Below the pieces are notes generated by a model. The model was not told the DNA's origin and searched no databases. It was given only the letters and a program-made list of their open reading frames with translations. 36,444 bases of DNA from Anaerolineaceae bacterium. Its GTDB lineage: Bacteria > Chloroflexota > Anaerolineae > Anaerolineales > Villigracilaceae. Below, one piece after another: positions 29,735-36,444 of the stretch (positions are counted from its first letter, which is position 1; the number at the start of each line of letters is the position of its first letter). The stretch covers positions 1 through 36,444 of the forward strand of contig QZIJ01000145.1 in NCBI GenBank assembly GCA_003598975.1, in the 5' to 3' direction. The position numbers were made by a program, and so were the translations under genes.

Positions 29735-31375
29735 CTACTCCACTGCTTCAACCACTACCAATGAACTGGTATCCGAGAGTTCCACTTTCGGGAAGTCAAT
29801 CAACCAGCCGCTGAAGCGATCCACGCGGTAGGCCTGGATGGCCTGCTCATAGTACGGGATGATGTAAACCACGTCATCGAAGGCGATCTGCTGCATCTGA
29901 TGCACCAGAGCGATGCGCTTCTGCAGATCCAATTCGGTGGCCTGCTGGTCGTAGAGATCGTCGAATTCGGGATTCGAGTAACCAGTCTCGTTGTAGCCTG
30001 TGGGGATTTCGGCGGTGGTATGCACGCCCAGCAACAGGCTTGGGTCGGGATCGGAGCCCCAACCCCAGAGGATCACGTCAAAGTCGAAGGCGGGACAACA
30101 TTCGGCGGTCAACGCGTCGGGATCGATGGCCTGCAACTCAGACTTCACACCCACTTTCAGCCACATCTCGGAGAGCATTTCAGCCATGCGGGGGGCGTCA
30201 ATACTGTCCGAAGGCCAGTGCATACGGAAGGTCAGAGACTGCGAACCGTCGGGCATGTCGCGAATGCCGTCGCCGTCCGCGTCCATATAGCCGCCCTCGT
30301 CGAGGATTCGGTTCGCCTCGGCAACGTCGAACGCGTAATCCTCGATCTTGTTGTTGAACCACATCCCCAACCCATCGGGGATGAGCGTGAGGCCGGGCGC
30401 GCCGTAACCGAGCAGGACAACGTCAATCAGTTTCTGCTTGTCGGTGGCCTGAGCCAACGCGAGACGGACATTGCGGTCGCGCAGGGCGGGATGCCCCGTG
30501 CAAAGGCCGCCATCCTCGGTGGGACAATTTTCGGGATCAATCTGGTTGAAGATGATGTCCGAAACGCCGGGGGCGAACGGCGCGCCCGTCACCACCTTGA
30601 TGTTCGGGTCGCTCTTGAGAGTCTCCACCGCAGTGGCGGGCATCTCGGTGATCATATCCACCTGTCCACTCTTGATGGCCTGCACCAGAACATCCTGGCT
30701 TTCGAAGGTCTGGAAGATGACCTCGCCCACCTTGGGCGGTTGCAGGAAGTGATCCTTGTTGGCCTTCAGATGGATGAACTCGTTCTGCTTGTATTCCACC
30801 ACCTGGAACGGGCCGGTGCCGATCATCTCGAAGTTTTCGAATTCGGTCGCGGCCGCGCCTTCGGCATGTTCCGCCCAAATGTGTTCGGGCAGGATATACA
30901 TGTACACCAACTGGCTCTCGATGTTCGGAATGGCTTCGCTGAGCGTCACCACCACGGTGTAATCATCGGGCGCTTCGGTGCTTTCAATGTAGGCAGTGTA
31001 GGAATTAAGATAGGGGAAATCCTCATGGGCCTGGTAGAAATCGAAGGTGAACTTGATGTCTTTGGCCGTCATCGGTTTTCCATCATGGAATTTGATCCCC
31101 TTATGGATCTTGTACGTGTACACCAGCCCATCCGCTGAGCGATCCACGCTCTCAGCCACGGCCAGCGAGAACGAACCGTCCAGGTTCAGTTCATACATCG
31201 AGTCGTACACCAGTTCAAAGATCGTGTACGCCTCAGCCAGCACAGCGGCTCCCGGGTTGAGCGTGTCGGGACTGCCCGCCCAGCCGATCCGCAATGTGCC
31301 GCCTCCGCCTCCTGCCTGCCCACAGGCCGACAGTGCGAAAGCCAGAGTCAAAACCAGCGCCAGTATCTTTCTCAT
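29735..31375 (-). CDS. Peptide ABC importer 2, solute-binding lipoprotein
   Basis: 546 aa from the ATG at 31375, which follows AAGGAGGAG; an in-frame earlier start at 31420 lacks a ribosome site. MRKILALVLTLAFALSAC is signal peptide plus lipobox (Cys18), followed by a short Gly linker. The SBP_bac_5 order is the normal one: TLRIGWAGSPDTLNPG, then IHKGIKFHDGKPMTAKDIKF, then IGTGPFQVVEYKQNEF, then LRDRNVRLALAQATDKQKLI, then DVILWGWGSDPDPSLLLG and VVYIIPYYEQAIQAYR. It probably binds oligopeptides or related solutes; the ligand is not readable. It heads the operon that continues with DppB, the DppC-D fusion, DppF and the PlsC-like gene. Confidence 0.93.
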   Translation of the reverse strand: MRKILALVLTLAFALSACGQAGGGGGTLRIGWAGSPDTLNPGAAVLAEAYTIFELVYDSMYELNLDGSFSLAVAESVDRSADGLVYTYKIHKGIKFHDGKPMTAKDIKFTFDFYQAHEDFPYLNSYTAYIESTEAPDDYTVVVTLSEAIPNIESQLVYMYILPEHIWAEHAEGAAATEFENFEMIGTGPFQVVEYKQNEFIHLKANKDHFLQPPKVGEVIFQTFESQDVLVQAIKSGQVDMITEMPATAVETLKSDPNIKVVTGAPFAPGVSDIIFNQIDPENCPTEDGGLCTGHPALRDRNVRLALAQATDKQKLIDVVLLGYGAPGLTLIPDGLGMWFNNKIEDYAFDVAEANRILDEGGYMDADGDGIRDMPDGSQSLTFRMHWPSDSIDAPRMAEMLSEMWLKVGVKSELQAIDPDALTAECCPAFDFDVILWGWGSDPDPSLLLGVHTTAEIPTGYNETGYSNPEFDDLYDQQATELDLQKRIALVHQMQQIAFDDVVYIIPYYEQAIQAYRVDRFSGWLIDFPKVELSDTSSLVVVEAVE

Positions 31376-31419
31376 GGAACACTCCTCCTTAAGAAGCAAA
31401 TGGATGGAACGACAGTTCA

Positions 31420-31425
31420 ATTATA
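31420..31425 (-). promoter_or_regulatory. -10 box of importer 2 operon
   Basis: Perfect TATAAT on the minus strand, with a leader of about 40 nt before the ATG at 31375. The -35 is not clear. Confidence 0.45.
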
Positions 31426-31447
31426 TAGCAGATATGGACAAATGCGA

Positions 31448-31453
31448 TAGAAT
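31448..31453 (+). promoter_or_regulatory. -10 box of the Cas4-like N-half gene, probably leaderless
   Basis: TAGAAT, 6 nt before the ATG at 31460. There is no ribosome site. It lies 22 bp from the opposing -10 of importer 2. Confidence 0.45.
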
Positions 31454-31459
31454 CCACGC

Positions 31460-31699
31460 ATGCGAACCATCCGTGCCTCCGAGATTGGAACCTACCACTA
31501 CTGCCGCCGCGCCTGGTGGTACCGAAAACAGGGCGTGGAATCCGCCAACCAGTCCGAACTGACCGCCGGGACGGCGCTCCACCGCCAGCACGGACGAAAA
31601 GTCCTCGCGGCGGGTCTCTTGCGGACCTTTGGCCTGCTTCTGCTCCTCCTCGCCTTCACCCTGCTGACGGCCTATCTCATCACCGCCCTGCTCCCATAA
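31460..31699 (+). CDS. N-terminal half of a Cas4/RecB-like Fe-S nuclease with a C-terminal membrane helix
   Basis: 79 aa. Residues 1-50 match the start of Cas4 family nucleases: SEIGTYHYCRRAWWYRKQG gives the first cluster Cys (Cys15) in the usual Y-x-x-C-x-R setting, and ELTAGTALHRQHG gives the motif-I His (His41). The chain then runs straight into one membrane helix (about 53-78, GLLLLLLAFTLLTAYLITALL) and stops. The remaining Cas4 motifs are encoded by the next gene, 35 nt downstream in another frame. Charge distribution places the nuclease part in the cytosol. I see no way to extend this frame past the TAA. It probably works only as a pair with the next protein. No other cas gene is near. 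Confidence 0.8.
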   Translation: MRTIRASEIGTYHYCRRAWWYRKQGVESANQSELTAGTALHRQHGRKVLAAGLLRTFGLLLLLLAFTLLTAYLITALLP

Positions 31700-31734
31700 T
31701 CGTTGATGCGGCTTGCAATTGGCCTTACACAACC

Positions 31735-32250
31735 ATGCTTTATCTCTCCATCCTCCTCATCCTGCTCGCCATATTCATCCTCTGGCAGTCCTCGCGCCAG
31801 CAAAGGGACGCGGGCCTGCCGGGCGGACGCGTCATCTACACCGACACGCGCACGTGGGGAGCGCGGCTCGAACGGCCCCTCTTCGATGCCAAACTCGGCC
31901 TGACGGGCAAGCCTGATTACCTCGTCGAGCAAAAGGGACAGATCATCCCCATCGAGGTCAAGAGTGGACGCGCCCCCGAGTCCCCGTACGATTCGCACAT
32001 CTACCAACTCGCGGCGTACTGCCTGCTCGTGGAAAAGGTGTACGGCAAACGTCCGCCCTACGGGATCATTCACTACCCGACGCGCACCTTCGCCATAGAC
32101 TACACCCCTGCGCTCGAATCATCCCTGCTCGACCTCCTCGCCGACATCCACCGCGACGATGCGCGCACCGAGGTGGATTGCTCCCACGCCGAACCGGCGC
32201 GCTGTCTCAAATGCGGCTTTCGGAAGGTGTGCGAACAGAAGTTGGGCTAA
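31735..32250 (+). CDS. C-terminal half of a Cas4/RecB-like Fe-S nuclease with an N-terminal membrane helix
   Basis: 171 aa from the ATG at 31735. The frame is open further upstream, but that part reads as a shadow of the previous gene. Residues 1-17 are a membrane helix followed by SSRQQR, so the rest is predicted cytosolic. PD-(D/E)XK nuclease motifs: GKPDYL (Asp61), IEVKSGR (Glu74, Lys76) and YQLAAYC (Gln91, Tyr95). The C-terminal CLKCGFRKVC supplies Cys157, Cys160 and Cys166, the three distal cluster Cys of Cas4; Cys149 is nearby. The first Cys and motif-I His of a normal Cas4 are missing here and present in the preceding 79-aa protein. Likely a two-chain, membrane-anchored nuclease processing DNA ends. 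Confidence 0.85.
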   Translation: MLYLSILLILLAIFILWQSSRQQRDAGLPGGRVIYTDTRTWGARLERPLFDAKLGLTGKPDYLVEQKGQIIPIEVKSGRAPESPYDSHIYQLAAYCLLVEKVYGKRPPYGIIHYPTRTFAIDYTPALESSLLDLLADIHRDDARTEVDCSHAEPARCLKCGFRKVCEQKLG

Positions 32251-32290
32251 GTTCCCCAAAATCGGCAGGTGGGAAAATTACGCAAGGGGA

Positions 32291-32319
32291 TTGAATTCTG
32301 AATTTCAAAGTTGTATGAT
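32291..32319 (+). promoter_or_regulatory. Promoter of the secreted-protein gene at 32490
   Basis: TTGAAT (32291-32296), 17-bp spacer, TATGAT (32314-32319). The leader would be about 160 nt. A 48-codon frame (GTG at 32347 to TGA at 32493) lies in it and overlaps the ATG at 32490 by 4 nt. Nothing else is seen in 32251-32489. Confidence 0.55.
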
Positions 32320-32489
32320 GAAAATACCAAAAGACAGAAAGGAGCAGTGAATTCGCTTTCAACCACCTTCGTTCTTTCCTCATCGAAGGCGGACCCTGTC
32401 ACGATCATAATGGGGATTGATTGTCGAAAGGTCATTCAGCAGAACGTACACCGCCCGGATTGTTTTTTCGATTCGGAAAGGAGAACTGA

Positions 32490-33020
32490 ATGAACTACCG
32501 TGTCACAACCATCCTGCTCGCCGTGGCCCTGTTGTTCGTCCTCGGCGTTTCGTCCACCCATGCCGCGCCGTACTTTGCCGCCAGCCCCGGCGATTATGAT
32601 TTCGGCACACATGGAACCGACTGGGTCTCGGAGAGTCCGGGAAAGGTTGCGCTCACCTACAAGGGCTGGGGGGCGATCTTCCGGGCCAAAACTACCGCCG
32701 GGCAATATTGGGTTCATGTTCCCGTGCCCTTCCCAACGCGGATCGCCAACTCATTGATGAAAATCAAGTTTGTTGAGTTCTGCGCCCAATCCACCAATGG
32801 CGCGAGCACGAAACCGGTCCGCATGGACCTTTGGGAGTATTCCGGCCAATTTGCAACGAAGAACATCAGCTGGCCTGCCGACAATGCCAAACACTGCATT
32901 ACTCTCACTTTAACCACCCCGGCCTTTCACCAGGGTCTTGGGATAAGCGTCCTTCTCAAATTTGCCAACACAACGGACAAGATCACGATGTACAAAGCCT
33001 GGGTGAGAATCATCCCGTAG
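32490..33020 (+). CDS. Secreted protein of unknown function
   Basis: 176 aa. The signal peptide MNYRVTTILLAVALLFVLGVSSTHA ends near residue 25. The mature domain is about 150 residues, predicted mostly beta strands with many aromatic residues (SPGKVALTYKGWGAIFRAKT, QYWVHVPVPFPTRIANSLMKIKF, HQGLGISVLLKFAN). Two Cys (FCAQS and KHCITL) could form a disulfide. The pattern recalls a beta-sandwich, but I do not recognise a family. AAAGGAG precedes the ATG. It has its own promoter and a strong terminator, so it is a single-gene unit. Confidence 0.82.
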   Translation: MNYRVTTILLAVALLFVLGVSSTHAAPYFAASPGDYDFGTHGTDWVSESPGKVALTYKGWGAIFRAKTTAGQYWVHVPVPFPTRIANSLMKIKFVEFCAQSTNGASTKPVRMDLWEYSGQFATKNISWPADNAKHCITLTLTTPAFHQGLGISVLLKFANTTDKITMYKAWVRIIP

Positions 33021-33037
33021 GCTGGCACGAAAATCAA

Positions 33038-33075
33038 AAAAGCGGTCCTCGTGGAACCTTCCGGGGACCGCTTTT
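33038..33075 (+). terminator. Rho-independent terminator of the secreted-protein gene
   Basis: AAAAGCGGTCC (33038-33048) pairs with GGACCGCTTTT (33065-33075), 11 bp, 18 nt after the stop codon. Confidence 0.8.
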
Positions 33076-33216
33076 ACACAGCCAAAGAATTTGAGCGGGT
33101 GCTCCCTGTATGTGCCGCCTGCGGACGTGCCCTCGGCATCCCCCTACCTCATTCCCCCATCATCGCACCGACCTCAAACAGCAGAGACGCGCGTTAGAAA
33201 TTACAGTAATCTAAAC

Positions 33217-33250
33217 AAACATCCCTGAAATTTTTACTTCGGGGATGTTT
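33217..33250 (-). terminator. Hairpin after the AT-rich orphan gene
   Basis: AAACATCCCTGAA (33217-33229) and TTCGGGGATGTTT (33238-33250), 13 pairs with one G-T. On the minus strand GTTTAG follows, a short U-run. Region 33076-33216 shows no gene on either strand. Confidence 0.55.
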
Positions 33251-33263
33251 CGAATCTGGGCCA

Positions 33264-34160
33264 TTATTTCTTCTTGTGCTTTGGGCTACTTGCTTTGTGC
33301 AAAGGATAATTTTTGTCTACGGTCCTTGAAGCTGGTCTGAGAAATTCTGAGATACGTAACTGCTCATCAAAACTCATATTAACCAACTTTCTCCCGAAAA
33401 CCAACTCGTTCATTTCGGCTAAAAGTTTCAATTCTAAGGCTTTAACAATTCGATGATGTGAGTTAAAGACTTCTCCGCTTAAAATAATGTCCAATTCGCC
33501 TTGGCTGAGCACTTTTCGTACCCCATCAAATAGAAAATCGTCAGGTGCACCATCCATATCCTTTGTCCAATAATAGAACTGCCCATCTATATTTTCGTGC
33601 ATCATTTTAGTAACCAAACGACCTAGAAATGCAGTATAGACTCCAAATATCATCCATACTTGTTCACCAACAAGCGGTCTCTGTCTTTCAACCTCCTTAA
33701 TGATTTTATCCATTCCTTTAGTAAATTCATAAGTTTCAGAGGATGGCAAAGATTCGGAGATTCTATTGTGAGGAAGATTCTCTATTTCATTAGGCGTCAT
33801 AAAAGCCAAAACGGTCAAATGTTTGTAACAATTCTCTCTAAACTCGACGGCCTTTTCCCATGTCATTTTCACGGCGTTTAAAATTTCTGTATGGGATTGT
33901 GCGAAACTTGCTGACATTATAGTCATCATCGAGTTAAATGCATCGCGACGTTCTGCCGCTTCGATACGAAAAATCTCGAGTTCCTTTATGTGCTCAGTCT
34001 GCAATTTTTCCAATTCTTTCTGTTGCTGGGAGCCAATTCGAAGCACTATGCTGTTTGCCCAAATTCTTCCCAACCAAGAGACAACCCCCAGGATGATGAT
34101 ACTGGCACCACCTAGCGAGGTAAGAAATGCTCCTACAATTTGCCAAATCTGTGCATCCAT
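33264..34160 (-). CDS. Orphan membrane protein in an AT-rich island
   Basis: 298 aa. One N-terminal membrane helix (about 8-32, VGAFLTSLGGASIIILGVVSWLG) is followed by a coiled coil (about 43-75, SQQQKELEKLQTEHIKELEIF) and a helical soluble domain. The C-terminus is basic (HKASSPKHKKK). I do not recognise the domain. Codons are clearly richer in A and T than in the neighbouring genes, which suggests recent transfer. The ATG follows AGGGAG, 11 nt after the stop of the GH13 gene on the same strand, so it may be co-transcribed with it. A small membrane sensor or defence effector is possible but not supported by any motif I can name. Confidence 0.75.
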   Translation of the reverse strand: MDAQIWQIVGAFLTSLGGASIIILGVVSWLGRIWANSIVLRIGSQQQKELEKLQTEHIKELEIFRIEAAERRDAFNSMMTIMSASFAQSHTEILNAVKMTWEKAVEFRENCYKHLTVLAFMTPNEIENLPHNRISESLPSSETYEFTKGMDKIIKEVERQRPLVGEQVWMIFGVYTAFLGRLVTKMMHENIDGQFYYWTKDMDGAPDDFLFDGVRKVLSQGELDIILSGEVFNSHHRIVKALELKLLAEMNELVFGRKLVNMSFDEQLRISEFLRPASRTVDKNYPLHKASSPKHKKK

Positions 34161-34171
34161 AGAACATCTCC

Positions 34172-36444
34172 CTACTTTCCGATTTTCTTTACGGCTTTCT
34201 TTTTGGTCGCGCTCTTCTTTTCAGCAGACTTTTTCACAGCAACTTTTTTAGTTGTTGGTTTCTTGACGACAGTTTTCTTCGCGGCGGCCTTCTTTGTCGC
34301 TGCCTTTTTCGTTTTACGTTTTACGCTTTCCTCTTCCGCGACTTCGCTCTTCACTTCTTCCTTCACCCCAAACATCTCATCCCACTTCCCCTGCACTGAC
34401 ACCACTCCCGTGCCATTCAGCGCCTCATTAACCATTCTCCATTCGCTACCATCCACAAATCGAAAATCCAAGAACGTGTGACACTTGTATGCGCCCAATT
34501 CCACATACATTCCCTGCTCGCGCACCTTTCTGCACGAGCGGATGTATTCCAGATAGGTAATCCCATCGCGGAAAATGACGTAGCCATCGCTCGGCAGTCC
34601 CAGCCCATCGGCGAGGGACTTTTGTGTCAACTGTCCATTCTCCAAATACGCGGCGGACATGCGAATCCAGCCACGCGTGTCGGCGAAGCGGTTGTGGTAG
34701 ATGACCAGTCCGCGCTCATTTTCAAAACGGTTTGAGTAGGCAAACACGTTTTCATCCACGCCGCCTTCGGGAGTAAAGAGGTCGTAGAGCATGAAATTGT
34801 CCACGCCCGCGAAGACGCGGCGGCGATGGAGCAACGGTGAGATGATCCGCTCGTGGTAGCGGACGAAGCCCTCGTCGGCGGTCTCGTCCCATTTGGCGCG
34901 GCGGTACTCCATGCCATATTTTTCGTGGAAGCCCTCCACCTGTCCGTGCCCGAACATGGGCAGGCCAGGCAACGTCGAAAGCAATACGCACACGCCGAAA
35001 TACTTATCGCCATTGCCGAACTGCTCGACGGCGGTCTTTTCATCGGGGTTGTTCATGAAGTTGACGTATCTCTGCAAAATGCGCGCGTCGAACTCCAGCG
35101 TGTTCTTGATCGCCATGCGATACTTGGCGTTGTCCTCGTCGCGCAGCATGTGCATGAACGCGGAGTTGTAGACGCGGTGCATGCCCAGCGTGCGGACAAA
35201 GTATCCCTCCATCAGCCAGAACGCTTCGGCGAGCAATAACGTATCGGGGACTTCCGCCGCGACGCGATCCACGACCTCGCGCCAGAACTCCTCAGGCATG
35301 GCCGCTTCAAACTCGGACCTCGAGATGCCGCGCTCAGCCCTCGAGGGAATCGCGCCGCCCGCGCCTGGTTCGGGGAACCACAATCGCTGAATGTGCTTCT
35401 TCGCCAGCGTCATCGCCGCGTCGAAGCGGATGATCGGAAAATTCCGCGCCACGTGCAGGATGGTCTGGATGACGGCCTCGCGCACTTCGGCTTTGAGATA
35501 GTTGAGTTGCGCCGTGTCATTCCACGGGAAGGAGGTGCCATCGTTGCCGTGATAAATGTAGCGAACATCGCCCGTGTTGCGGTCAAAGCGTTTGAAAACC
35601 ACCGACGCGTCGGAATGATCGTAATAATGATCTTCGAGAATAATTCCCGCCCGTGAATCTTCGGACAGGTCTTCGCTGTTGAAGGTGTAGGAAGGATATG
35701 GCGGTTGGTCAACCGACAGAAACCAATCGGGATGTTCGATGACCCAGTTCGAGTCAATGCCCATGTGATTGGGAACCATGTCCGCGGAGAGACGAATGCC
35801 GCGCTGCCAGGCGCGCCAACGCAGATTCTCCAGCGCGCCCCAGCCGCCGAGATCGTCCGCGATATCGTAACTTCTGAGCGAATACGCCGAAGCGACCGCG
35901 TCCTGCTGTCCCATGCGTTGCTTCATCTTCTGGCTGGCGCGACTGCGTTCCCACAAGCCGATTAACCATAAACCTGTAAAGCCGCGCTTGGCGAGGGTAT
36001 CGAGTTCTTCGTCAGGGACTTGATCGAGAGTCGAAATGTCTCGCTGGTATTTTTTGGAAAGTTGGTCGAGCCACACGTAGGCGTTCTTCGCAATCAAAAC
36101 GAGTCTCGGCATCCACTCTTTGTCGAGACTGTAACGCTCGTATTCGGGATAGCCAAAATATGTCGGCACTTCGGCGGTGGGCTTGAATTCCACAGGCCCG
36201 CGGTGACGGATGGCATCCTCGCGCACAAAGTCCATCCCGCGTAAAAGTTTCTGCACGAATTCCTCGCCGAGAATCCCGCCCCACTTTTTGATGATAAATT
36301 CCAGTTGACCTTCCAGCGAATACGGCGAAGCCTGCGCGGGAGCGCGCAACATATCAAGCAGAGACTCGCCCGATTCCCGAATCCCAATGCCCGATTCCCG
36401 AAAATATTCTCCCAATTCTTCAACCATTTTTTCATAGGCGGGTT
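34172..36444 (-). CDS. GH13-family glycosidase with Lys/Ala-rich tail (5' partial)
   Basis: At least 757 residues; the frame stays open to the window edge (PAYEK precedes the Met at 36427), so the true start is outside. Alpha-amylase family motifs are in order: region I ADMVPNHMG, region II IIRFDAAMTLAKKH (nucleophile Asp), region III LLLAEAFWLMEG (acid/base Glu), and region IV NFMNNPDEKT. Region IV normally reads NHD and here has NPD; the stabiliser Asp is kept. The C-terminal ~50 residues are nearly all Lys, Ala, Thr and Val (TKKAATKKAAAKKTVVKK and on), like histone H1 or AlgP tails. The enzyme would act on alpha-glucans or related sugars in the cytosol, as no signal peptide is seen in this part. 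Specificity is unknown. Confidence 0.88.
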   Translation of the reverse strand, partial: PAYEKMVEELGEYFRESGIGIRESGESLLDMLRAPAQASPYSLEGQLEFIIKKWGGILGEEFVQKLLRGMDFVREDAIRHRGPVEFKPTAEVPTYFGYPEYERYSLDKEWMPRLVLIAKNAYVWLDQLSKKYQRDISTLDQVPDEELDTLAKRGFTGLWLIGLWERSRASQKMKQRMGQQDAVASAYSLRSYDIADDLGGWGALENLRWRAWQRGIRLSADMVPNHMGIDSNWVIEHPDWFLSVDQPPYPSYTFNSEDLSEDSRAGIILEDHYYDHSDASVVFKRFDRNTGDVRYIYHGNDGTSFPWNDTAQLNYLKAEVREAVIQTILHVARNFPIIRFDAAMTLAKKHIQRLWFPEPGAGGAIPSRAERGISRSEFEAAMPEEFWREVVDRVAAEVPDTLLLAEAFWLMEGYFVRTLGMHRVYNSAFMHMLRDEDNAKYRMAIKNTLEFDARILQRYVNFMNNPDEKTAVEQFGNGDKYFGVCVLLSTLPGLPMFGHGQVEGFHEKYGMEYRRAKWDETADEGFVRYHERIISPLLHRRRVFAGVDNFMLYDLFTPEGGVDENVFAYSNRFENERGLVIYHNRFADTRGWIRMSAAYLENGQLTQKSLADGLGLPSDGYVIFRDGITYLEYIRSCRKVREQGMYVELGAYKCHTFLDFRFVDGSEWRMVNEALNGTGVVSVQGKWDEMFGVKEEVKSEVAEEESVKRKTKKAATKKAAAKKTVVKKPTTKKVAVKKSAEKKSATKKKAVKKIGK

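Noticed and set aside
29900..31138. 412-codon open frame on the plus strand
   Set aside because: It is the opposite-strand shadow of binding protein 2. Its composition (His/Val/Gly-rich) follows the codon bias of the real gene, and it has no ribosome site or family motif.
31460..32250. Sequencing frameshift as the reason for two Cas4-like fragments
   Set aside because: The first frame ends after a complete membrane helix and the second begins with another, with 35 nt between. One inserted or lost base would not give this arrangement. It stays listed as the main way to refute the finding.
31460..32250. A CRISPR-Cas locus around the Cas4-like genes
   Set aside because: No repeat-spacer array and no cas1, cas2 or effector gene is present on either side within the window.
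34190..34330. Repetitive TTCTTT-rich DNA as a possible satellite or array
   Set aside because: It is read in frame as the Lys/Ala tail of the GH13 protein, with codon variation between repeats.

Overview
The window reads as chromosomal DNA of a monoderm member of the Chloroflexota, most likely class Anaerolineae. The reasons are the many lipoproteins with Pro/Thr/Glu/Ala-rich linkers after the lipidated Cys, the peptide-type ABC binding proteins, the start codons placed 6-8 nt after a -10 box (leaderless promoters), and the many short palindromic repeats between genes. This is inferred from style; there is no rRNA or marker phylogeny to confirm it. Most of the window is GC-rich, but about 33.1-34.2 kb is visibly AT-rich. 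No rRNA, tRNA, CRISPR array, transposase or phage gene was found. No gap without a gene exceeds 300 bases; the longest are 14733-14995, 32251-32489, 33021-33263, 8539-8784 and 20772-20995, and each is described.

Layout. 1-519: start of an SDR/NmrA-type oxidoreductase, cut by the window edge. 602-4864: a ComEC-like protein with a degenerate metallo-beta-lactamase domain, then a 7TM-PAS-GGDEF diguanylate cyclase. 5013-6741: msrP-msrQ methionine sulfoxide repair. 6738-9162 (minus): era, an EamA transporter and an FmdB zinc ribbon. 9234-10698: gmk and a rhomboid protease. 10873-14732 (minus): peptide ABC importer 1 (binding protein, two permeases, no ATPase), whose binding protein appears circularly permuted. 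14996-16749: divergent AmrS-like radical SAM gene and mobA, sharing a palindromic -10. 16735-18497: UspA and a class V aminotransferase fold enzyme. 18589-20771 (minus): a GNAT-like protein coupled to an acyltransferase-3. 20996-24825: five envelope genes (two lipoproteins, a C39-like peptidase with TPRs, two LysM proteins). 24934-31375 (minus): peptide ABC importer 2, with a permease-ATPase fusion and a PlsC-like acyltransferase at the end. 31460-32250: two adjacent genes that together make one Cas4-type nuclease. 32490-33020: a secreted protein of unknown function. 33264-34160: an AT-rich orphan membrane gene. 34172-36444: a GH13 glycosidase with a histone-like Lys/Ala tail, cut by the window edge.

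Functional threads. mobA could serve the Mo-cofactor of MsrP. Importer 1 must borrow ATPases, and importer 2 is one possible source. The strongest candidates for something undescribed are the split, membrane-anchored Cas4-like nuclease (31460-32250), the circularly permuted binding protein (12978-14732), and the palindromic repeats, several nested inside each other, that occupy many gene junctions including every junction among the transport genes of importer 2.
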